Positions 15,906 to 21,199 of a stretch of DNA of 21,199 nt are shown in pieces (the first letter of the stretch is position 1; the number at the start of each line of letters is the position of its first letter). The stretch is from [Eubacterium] saphenum (GTDB taxonomy: Bacteria > Bacillota > Clostridia > Oscillospirales > Ruminococcaceae): the NCBI GenBank assembly GCA_004555855.1, contig SFJQ01000020.1:1-21199 (forward strand), read 5' to 3'. The position numbers were made by a program, and so were the translations under genes. Under the pieces are notes generated by a model. It saw only the letters and a program-made list of their open reading frames with translations, was not told where the DNA came from and searched no databases.

Positions 15906-17212
15906 ATTACGACCAACTCAAACCGATTTTTCAGGACAAAAGAGCCGTTATTTTAGGGCTTGGACGCGAAGGAAAAAACTGGCTCGATATCGTTCGCGGA
16001 CTTTTCTGCTGCCGTGAAATCGCCGTTGCCGACATAAACCCGCTTGAACTCGAAATCCGCAACGTTACGCCGATTTCGGGCGACAACTACCTTGAAGTCT
16101 GCAAGGAGTTCGACATAATTCTTCAGTCGCCGGGCGTTATCATAAAGGACGCTTATGACGATGAAACAAAGAAAAAAATCATCTCGCAGACCGAGATGCT
16201 GATGCGGCTGCACCCGTGCAAAATCATCGGCGTTACGGGTACGAAGGGCAAGTCAACGACAGCCTCGCTCGTCTATCATTTCCTGAAAAGCTGCGGGATT
16301 AAGACAATGCTTATCGGCAACATCGGCGTGCCTCCGCTTCAGCGGCTGGAGGAGATGACCGAGGACACCGTGGCTGTCTGCGAAATGAGCTGTCATCAGC
16401 TTGAATTTGTGTCACATTCGCCCGATATCGCGGTTTTGCTCAACATTTACCCCGAGCACCTCGACCACTACGTTTCCTTTGACGCTTACGCTAATGCAAA
16501 GCGTAATATCGTGCGTTTTCAGGAAAACGGCGGGACGGCGCTTGTCAACAAGGAGCTTCTGCCCACGGATTGCGGCGCGGCTGCTGTTAAAACGATGTCC
16601 TTCGGCAGCGAGGCGGACGTGTGGACAAACGGAAACGACATCTTCGTTTTCGGGGAGAAAATTCCCGCAGAGAAAATCCAGACAAGGCTTCGCGGCAAGC
16701 ACAATCTCTACAATATTGCGGCAGCGCTTGCGGCTGCGGTATCGGCGGGCGCGGATTTGAACAAGTGTCTGGAGTCGCTCAAAACGTTCCGCGGACTTGA
16801 ACACCGTCTGGAGTATGTCGCGACCAAAAACGGCGTGGAGTACATCAACGACAGCATAAGCACCGTTCCCGAGGCGACAATCGCCGCAGTAAAAGCGTTT
16901 GACGGCACAGACTGCCTTATTCTCGGGGGAATGGACAGGGGAATTTCCTATGATTTGCTCGGCGATTTCCTGAACACGGGCATTGTCGAAAACGTAATTC
17001 TGCTCCCCGACAGCGGACGGAGAATTGCCCGACTTATCAAAAATCAAAGCGTGAACACGATAAAAGCTGCGGATATGGAAGAAGCCGTGAAATTCGCGTC
17101 ACGCTGCGCTAAAACGAGAGTTATACTTTCGCCCGCCGCGGCAAGCTATGGATTCTACCGCAATTTTGAGGAGCGCGGGCGGGATTTCAAGCGGCTTGTA
17201 AACGAGCTTTAA
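15902..17212 (+). CDS. murD2: MurD2-type UDP-MurNAc-L-alanine:L-glutamate ligase
   Basis: 436 residues, a Mur ligase. It has an N-terminal Rossmann domain, the ATP loop GTKGKST (113-119), NIYPEHLDHY (181-190), the likely carbamylated K200, HNLYN (267-271) and EHRLE (300-304). Three sites that hold D-Glu in standard MurD differ here: NDSKATN is NDSIST (316-321), the GGDGK lysine is an arginine (GGMDRG, 342-347), and the C-terminal loop reads SPAAASYGFYRNFEERG. With murL directly upstream, the likely reaction is ATP-dependent addition of L-Glu to UDP-MurNAc-L-Ala. GAGGAAG (15887-15893) lies 8 nt before the ATG, which overlaps the murL stop by 4 nt, so translation is coupled. A plain MurD cannot be excluded. 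Confidence 0.85.
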   Translation: MNYDQLKPIFQDKRAVILGLGREGKNWLDIVRGLFCCREIAVADINPLELEIRNVTPISGDNYLEVCKEFDIILQSPGVIIKDAYDDETKKKIISQTEMLMRLHPCKIIGVTGTKGKSTTASLVYHFLKSCGIKTMLIGNIGVPPLQRLEEMTEDTVAVCEMSCHQLEFVSHSPDIAVLLNIYPEHLDHYVSFDAYANAKRNIVRFQENGGTALVNKELLPTDCGAAAVKTMSFGSEADVWTNGNDIFVFGEKIPAEKIQTRLRGKHNLYNIAAALAAAVSAGADLNKCLESLKTFRGLEHRLEYVATKNGVEYINDSISTVPEATIAAVKAFDGTDCLILGGMDRGISYDLLGDFLNTGIVENVILLPDSGRRIARLIKNQSVNTIKAADMEEAVKFASRCAKTRVILSPAAASYGFYRNFEERGRDFKRLVNEL

Positions 17213-17216
17213 ACAA

Positions 17217-17249
17217 AGAAAAGCGACTCAAAAGAGCCGCTTTTTTTTT
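17217..17249. terminator. Bidirectional terminator between murD2 and the lipoprotein gene
   Basis: AAAAGCGACTC (17219-17229) pairs with GAGCCGCTTTT (17234-17244) with one A-C mismatch and an AAAA loop. Nine T follow on the plus strand and TTTTCTTT on the minus strand. It serves both convergent genes. Confidence 0.88.
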
Positions 17250-17250
17250 A

Positions 17251-19659
17251 TCAGTCAGAGTTGATGATAACGATAAAGCCGTTTTTCGCGCCATAGCGCA
17301 GAGTTTTGAGCTTATCCTCAATACCGAGTTTGTTGTACGCGAGCGCAATCGCTTTTTCAAGCTCGGTTTTGTTGATTTCACCATCAAAGCGCACCGCAAA
17401 GGTCTTGGTTTCGGGGGTGAGATTTTTCACAAGAAGCTCGCTGTACTCCGAGATGGTTTCGGGGCAAAGACCGTTTCTGCGGTAATATTCAAGCTGTTCG
17501 TCCGTGCCGATAAACGAGGAAAGCTCCGAATCAATCTCAAACATATCGTCCTTTGTATAGCCGGATTTTTCGGCAAGGGAGCTGTCCGCCTGATAGAGAT
17601 AATAGGGAATGCCCGTGTTCACGGCGTTGTTTGTGCAGTCGATTTCGTACATTTTCCCGTCAATCTCCACCATATTCCACGCGTGCGGGAGATTTCCGCT
17701 GAGATAACCCGTAACCACAGTGCAGTCAACTCCGCTCAAATCGCACAGCAGTCTGAAAGAATACGCATAGGACATACAGACGCCCTTCTCGTCAACCAGC
17801 ACCCCGTAAGCGTTGAACGCGTCTGCATAAGGCGAATTTGCGGTCTTTTTGAAGTTGTTTTTCTCCGCTTCCTCAAGAGCCGCTTTGTCGTAAACCGAGT
17901 TGTTCACGAGGTAATTGTAAAGCGCCTCAATTTTTTCCGACTGCGACATACCTGAGGTTATGGTTTCGGAAACAATTTTCTGCGCTTTTTCGGCAGTTTT
18001 CTTCTGCTTTTCGGCAGCCGCGCTCTTGTCAACGGAATATCTTACAGAAAACGTAAACGTCGAGTAATCGTAGGAAAATGCGTCAACACCCATTATAAAA
18101 GGGTTCTGATAGTACACCTTGTAAAAAACGTCAACGAGCGTGTAGGGATTTTGAAGCGACGGAAAAGCCTCAAGAGAGATTTTTTCGTTCTGATTTATAA
18201 GGTTGAGCGCAAGCCAATTTTCCTCGGCATTGTCCGCGTTTACATAAATTTCCGCGGGAACGTTTTCCACAACGCTGTTTTTCGCGCTCTCAACGTGCAT
18301 TTTGGTATTGTCCGACTGCGCTTCGACAAGAGGAGCGACGGTGTTTTCGGTGCTGTCGGAGATGATGGTTTCAATCTCGGGAGCGGGCGTTTTGTCAACC
18401 TCGTCTGTGGGCGCGACATTTCCCGTTTCACCCGAAGAAGCCGTGCTTGCGGGAGGCTCGCCGATATCCTCGTCAAACATAACCGAGCCGAAAATATAAG
18501 TGCCTTCGATAGTGTAGTCGTATTCGTCCCACTCATATTCAAACCATTTGACGTGACTTCTTGTGTAGCTTACTTTTCTCATCGAGGAAGTGCCGTCGAT
18601 GTTCACAACTTCAACCTCTGCGGGGAAATCAGCGGGCGTGGGATATCTGCCCTGAATTTCGCCCTCGGGCTTCATAATATGCGGAATAGAAAGCTCCGCC
18701 GTGGAAACGCTGTTGCTAAGTCCGCTTTCCTTGCCGTTGACAACCGCAGTCACGAAATATTCGCCCTTTACGCCATAATTCTGACCGCTGTTCATATCTT
18801 TGCCCGAGATATCGCTTGTGATTAAGGAAAGGCTGTGGCTTTCGGGACCGGAAAATCCGTCAAAAACGCACTCGGTTGTTTCTCCCTCGCGCAGGAGATA
18901 AAGCTGAGTTTCAACGGTTGCGTTTTCGCCGCGGTCGTAGCCGATTTTGCTGCCGTTGATTGCGTGGTTGTCAACACCGGTTTTTAGAGAATCGTCAATC
19001 AGATTGTACACGATGTACTTTTCAGCGCCCGCGACAGGCTCCCAGCTGAGCGAAAATCTTCCGTCCGCGCTCACGTTTCCCTTAATCGAGGGCGCGTCGG
19101 CTTCCTGCTTGACGGTGAACGGAATGACAACGGGTTTTTCGAGCTTTTCCGCGGAATCTGATTCCATATCAAAATGCACGGCGATGTAGTACATCGGCGC
19201 GTTTCCCCAGCTGTCGATATCCTCGTAAACATAATCGTGGTCCTGAGAATCGGTCGCGAGAACAGGCGACATCGGCTTCACAAAGAGCGTTGTTTTGCCG
19301 TTTTCGACTTTCATCTCCGCGTTATAGTAGATTTTGCTTGCGTCCTCGCAGGCAGCGTCCGTGTGAACGGAAACGAAATCATAAAGCCCGATATTGGCGT
19401 CAAAAGCGTCAAAATTGAAGCTGAACTCGAAATTTTCGGTCGGCGAAACATTGTACAGCGGCATAATATTTTTGCTGTCGTCATAGTTGTACGCGTTTTT
19501 GATATCCTCAACGGAAACGACAGCGCCGAGTTTTTGAATTTCCGAGGAAACGCTTTTGGGGAGCGATTCGGGCGTCTGTCTGTTATTATCGTTCGTGCAG
19601 CCGCTTACAAGCAGCGCTGCCGCCATGCAAACCGATAGAAATACGATTTTTTTCTTCAT
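17251..19659 (-). CDS. Large surface lipoprotein with transglutaminase-like (papain-fold) domain
   Basis: 802 residues. The signal peptide ends in a lipobox, LVSGC with C21 as the lipidated residue. Residues about 40-185 are of unknown fold. About 190-330 resembles a fibronectin type III unit (SLSWEPVAGAEKYIVYNL). About 400-450 is a Pro/Thr/Ser/Glu-rich linker. Residues about 555-690 form a transglutaminase-like domain with the triad C628 (KGVCMSYAYSFRLLC), H659 (LPHAWNMV) and D674 (YEIDCTN). Such domains act as cysteine peptidases or transamidases outside the cell; the substrate is unknown. AGAGG (19668-19672) lies 8 nt before the ATG. An ECF-type promoter and a 5' hairpin precede it, and a terminator follows. 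It is probably the main local target of the ECF sigma factor upstream. Confidence 0.85.
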   Translation of the reverse strand: MKKKIVFLSVCMAAALLVSGCTNDNNRQTPESLPKSVSSEIQKLGAVVSVEDIKNAYNYDDSKNIMPLYNVSPTENFEFSFNFDAFDANIGLYDFVSVHTDAACEDASKIYYNAEMKVENGKTTLFVKPMSPVLATDSQDHDYVYEDIDSWGNAPMYYIAVHFDMESDSAEKLEKPVVIPFTVKQEADAPSIKGNVSADGRFSLSWEPVAGAEKYIVYNLIDDSLKTGVDNHAINGSKIGYDRGENATVETQLYLLREGETTECVFDGFSGPESHSLSLITSDISGKDMNSGQNYGVKGEYFVTAVVNGKESGLSNSVSTAELSIPHIMKPEGEIQGRYPTPADFPAEVEVVNIDGTSSMRKVSYTRSHVKWFEYEWDEYDYTIEGTYIFGSVMFDEDIGEPPASTASSGETGNVAPTDEVDKTPAPEIETIISDSTENTVAPLVEAQSDNTKMHVESAKNSVVENVPAEIYVNADNAEENWLALNLINQNEKISLEAFPSLQNPYTLVDVFYKVYYQNPFIMGVDAFSYDYSTFTFSVRYSVDKSAAAEKQKKTAEKAQKIVSETITSGMSQSEKIEALYNYLVNNSVYDKAALEEAEKNNFKKTANSPYADAFNAYGVLVDEKGVCMSYAYSFRLLCDLSGVDCTVVTGYLSGNLPHAWNMVEIDGKMYEIDCTNNAVNTGIPYYLYQADSSLAEKSGYTKDDMFEIDSELSSFIGTDEQLEYYRRNGLCPETISEYSELLVKNLTPETKTFAVRFDGEINKTELEKAIALAYNKLGIEDKLKTLRYGAKNGFIVIINSD

Positions 19660-19677
19660 AACAAATTCCTCTCAAAA

Positions 19678-19710
19678 GTGAAATCAAGCGGGACTTTCTG
19701 TCCCTTTCAC
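19678..19710 (-). ncRNA. 5'-terminal mRNA hairpin of the lipoprotein gene
   Basis: On the minus strand GTGAAA-GGGAC pairs with GTCCC-TTTCAC: 11 perfect pairs, an AGAAA loop and a 6-nt bulge (GCTTGA) on the 3' arm. The expected transcription start (about 19708-19712) puts it at the very 5' end of the mRNA, where such stems often protect transcripts. It is a leader structure, not a separate RNA gene, and no T-run follows. Confidence 0.5.
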
Positions 19711-19712
19711 TT

Positions 19713-19742
19713 ATTGAACGAAACAGCAGCGAGTTTGGTTGC
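19713..19742 (-). promoter_or_regulatory. ECF-type promoter of the lipoprotein gene
   Basis: Minus-strand GCAACC (19737-19742), a 16-bp spacer, then CGTTCAAT (19713-19720). This matches the general ECF pattern (AAC in the -35, CGT in the -10) and is identical in all 14 fixed bases to the element before the sigma gene at 20904-20933. Confidence 0.75.
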
Positions 19743-19779
19743 AGAAATTTAAAAAATCTTTGAAAATTTTTTGTATTTT

Positions 19780-20370
19780 TTATTTAAACCGCTTTGCAGA
19801 GCCGTTTATCGTGACAATGCCGTTTGCGAAAACGCTGAATTTCACAATCTGTCCGTCCTCGAAAACCGCCATATACCTGTTTTGCTTTCCCTCAGGAGCA
19901 GCGCTTGTTTCCTCGGCAGCGGACAGCTTTCCGATAAGCTCGCGTCGTTTTTCCCCATCAACGTTTTTCGCGTCAACAAAGCTGTTGGTTTCGCTCTCGA
20001 GCAGCTCCGACAGAGAAGCGTTCAGCTGATTTGCAAGCTCCTTTGCCGTGATTTCGGATAGCTCGCCGAGATTTCCGAGCGGCTTTGCGTCAAGTGCCGA
20101 AACGTTTACGCTACCCGCGTAATCGAGCGTTGGTTTATCGATGGGCAGGGCGGGCGCTTTTAACAGCGAAATCGCAATCGGAACGGCAGTGCAAGCCGCA
20201 ATCCCCGCCGCAGCTATCGAAATAACGCGGATTTTTACAGCGCTTTTCTTTTTCGCACGAACGCGTTTTTCCTCGGCTTTAAGCGTATCCGAAAGCGCTG
20301 CCAGAAACTCGTCGCTCGGGTTTTCGCCGTTCATATAGGAAACGTATTTTTGCTTGATATTATCCGACAT
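19780..20370 (-). CDS. Putative membrane anti-sigma factor of the ECF system
   Basis: 196 residues: a charged cytosolic N terminus (1-46), one membrane segment (about 47-70) and an extracellular domain (about 75-196). I recognise no family; there is no HxxxCxxC zinc anti-sigma motif. The role is inferred from position: the ATG overlaps the end of the sigma gene by 11 nt, and its GGAGGAA site (20378-20384) lies inside it, the usual layout for a sigma/anti-sigma pair. It would hold the sigma factor at the membrane until an envelope signal. The 120-bp gap downstream contains only the lipoprotein promoter and leader. Confidence 0.65.
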   Translation of the reverse strand: MSDNIKQKYVSYMNGENPSDEFLAALSDTLKAEEKRVRAKKKSAVKIRVISIAAAGIAACTAVPIAISLLKAPALPIDKPTLDYAGSVNVSALDAKPLGNLGELSEITAKELANQLNASLSELLESETNSFVDAKNVDGEKRRELIGKLSAAEETSAAPEGKQNRYMAVFEDGQIVKFSVFANGIVTINGSAKRFK

Positions 20371-20866
20371 AGCTTTCTTCCTCCAGAATTTCCCTCAGTT
20401 TTGCTCTTGCGCGCGAGAGAAGGGATTTTACCGTTCCCTCGGAAACCGACATTGCCGCGGCGATATCCCTGACCGACAAATCCTCATAGTAAAAAAGGTG
20501 AATTGGAACGCGATATTTCTCGGGAAGCCGTGCAACCGCTCTGCGGATATCCTCGGCTTCATCGTTTGTCTGAATGGGTTCGCATGGAACGTTTTCCGCT
20601 TCCTCAAGCTCGGTTGTATGGCGCTTCCACGCGCTTTTCGCAAAGGAGTTCACCGCGTTCACGGCAACCCTGATTATCCATTTTCTGCGGTGGTCCTCAT
20701 CCTCAAAGGTTTTGTCCGCGTTTATGTACTTTATCAGTACCTCCTGCGTGATATCCTCGGCGTCGGCAGGATTTCCGAGCCGTGACAGCGCAATCCGGTA
20801 GACGGTTTTTGCGTACCGCGAAACCAGCTCCTCCGCCGAAAGCTGCTCCGCTTTGTTCATCTTCAA
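20360..20866 (-). CDS. ECF-type RNA polymerase sigma factor
   Basis: 168 residues, standard ECF length. Region 2 (about 15-85) includes the DAEDITQEV motif (35-43) and a -10-binding segment with RKWIIRVAVNAV. Region 4 (about 110-162) has LPEKYR (114-119) and the helix-turn-helix SVRDIAAAMSVSEGTVKSLLSRARAKL, which contacts the -35. There is no region 1 or 3. The start is probably the TTG at 20864-20866, with GAGGG (20876-20880) 9 nt upstream; the ATG at 20858 would be 15 nt away. It has two promoters: an ECF-type one (20904-20933), suggesting autoactivation, and a basal extended -10 one (20947-20955). Envelope stress is the likely signal, by inference. Confidence 0.93.
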   Translation of the reverse strand: MKMNKAEQLSAEELVSRYAKTVYRIALSRLGNPADAEDITQEVLIKYINADKTFEDEDHRRKWIIRVAVNAVNSFAKSAWKRHTTELEEAENVPCEPIQTNDEAEDIRRAVARLPEKYRVPIHLFYYEDLSVRDIAAAMSVSEGTVKSLLSRARAKLREILEEESYVG

Positions 20867-20903
20867 GCTGAAAATCCCTCGCTTTCTTTTTGGCTCTCCG
20901 TAA

Positions 20904-20933
20904 ATTGAACGAAATAAAAAATGAAAAGGTTGC
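20904..20933 (-). promoter_or_regulatory. ECF-type autoregulatory promoter of the sigma gene
   Basis: Minus-strand GCAACC (20928-20933), a 16-bp spacer, then CGTTCAAT (20904-20911), identical in sequence and spacing to the lipoprotein promoter. Transcription would start about 30-35 nt before the TTG start. Confidence 0.75.
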
Positions 20934-20946
20934 GTTTTTCAGAAAT

Positions 20947-20955
20947 ATTATAGCA
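20947..20955 (-). promoter_or_regulatory. Extended -10 sigma-A promoter upstream of the sigma gene
   Basis: Minus-strand TGCTATAAT, an extended -10 with consensus TATAAT (20947-20952). No good -35 is present, as is common for this class. It would give basal expression of the sigma/anti-sigma pair. Confidence 0.55.
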
Positions 20956-20970
20956 TATTTCGAGAATATG
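20954..20970. repeat. Dyad CATATT-N5-AATATG upstream of the sigma -10
   Basis: Perfect 6-bp arms around TCGAG, overlapping the TG extension and spacer of the basal promoter. This is a possible operator. Confidence 0.4.
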
Positions 20971-21013
20971 TTGTGCAATTTTCCGCAAATTCTGTTCACC
21001 GAGAAGTAATGGG

Positions 21014-21042
21014 TTGACTTTTTGATTGGTTTATGGTAAAAT
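21014..21042 (+). promoter_or_regulatory. Sigma-A promoter of the zinc-ribbon gene
   Basis: TTGACT (21014-21019), 17-bp spacer, TAAAAT (21037-21042). The leader is about 41 nt to the ATG at 21091. Confidence 0.75.
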
Positions 21043-21090
21043 TTGATTAACGAAAACCGTAATTCATAATCATTTTGAAAGGAAAGCATT

Positions 21091-21199
21091 ATGCAGGAAA
21101 ATAAGACAATAACCTCCGCTGTTTGTCCGCAATGCGGAGCGCCGCTTAAAGTGATTGATGAAAAAGGCACTTTGCAATGCGAATACTGCAATATCGTTT
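21091..21199 (+). CDS. Zinc-ribbon protein, N-terminal part only
   Basis: The gene begins with an ATG preceded by AAAGGAAAG and runs off the end of the window; 36 codons are visible. Residues 12-33 hold two CxxC knuckles, CPQCGAPL and CEYCN, typical of the N-terminal zinc ribbon of many small Firmicute membrane or scaffold proteins. What follows decides the function and cannot be seen. It is divergent from the ECF sigma gene and has its own sigma-A promoter, so co-regulation is not implied. Confidence 0.8.
   Translation, partial: MQENKTITSAVCPQCGAPLKVIDEKGTLQCEYCNIV

Noticed and set aside
19743..19779. AT-only hairpin after the anti-sigma gene
   Set aside because: A/T runs pair by chance here, with no GC in the stem; read-through into the lipoprotein gene remains possible.
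1..21199. tRNA, rRNA, CRISPR, IS or prophage elements
   Set aside because: I saw no cloverleaf, regularly spaced repeats, transposase or integrase on either strand.

Overview
The window looks like a chromosomal core segment of a low-to-mid GC Firmicute, most likely a Clostridia/Oscillospirales (Ruminococcus-like) gut bacterium. I infer this from the mreBCD-mrdA-minD-mgsA arrangement, MutS2, RecO, acetate kinase without a neighbouring pta, TmcAL, strong AGGAGG-type ribosome binding sites and Firmicute-type sigma-A promoters. No phage, IS element, CRISPR array, tRNA or rRNA was seen. Most genes are on the minus strand.

Reading 1 to 21199: (1) 14-454, an XRE regulator with a zinc ribbon; (2) 539-805, the remnant of a response-regulator receiver domain broken by in-frame stops; (3) 806-1210, an RsbW-like ATP-binding protein with its own promoter; (4) 1271-5805, a minus-strand cluster recO > mutS2 > HD-GYP c-di-GMP phosphodiesterase; (5) 5817-11884, the cell-shape locus, transcribed mreB > mreC > mreD > mrdA and then minD-like > mgsA, closed by a UUCG-loop terminator; (6) 11941-13295, ackA with promoter and terminator; (7) 13325-17249, a plus-strand operon tmcAL > murL > murD2 ending in a bidirectional terminator; (8) 17251-20933, an ECF sigma factor, its overlapping membrane anti-sigma candidate, and a large transglutaminase-like lipoprotein; (9) 21091 to the end, the start of a zinc-ribbon protein read to the right.

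Two systems stand out. First, the ECF sigma gene and the lipoprotein gene each carry the same promoter, GCAACC-N16-CGTTCAAT, which suggests a self-activating envelope-stress circuit whose local output is the lipoprotein. Its mRNA would start with a strong 5' hairpin. Second, murL-murD2 encodes the alternative route for placing D-glutamate in peptidoglycan: L-Glu is ligated first, then epimerised in the nucleotide precursor. The murL reading frame is open and conserved upstream of every ATG/GTG/TTG, and a well-placed ribosome binding site sits before an ACG codon.

Other points worth checking are a methylglyoxal synthase in which both catalytic aspartates appear displaced, a MinD-like ATPase without MinC, MinE or a membrane-targeting tail, and near-identical mirrored promoters driving ackA and tmcAL, two acetate-using enzymes. 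All identifications are from reading the sequence and recalled family knowledge; no database search was run.
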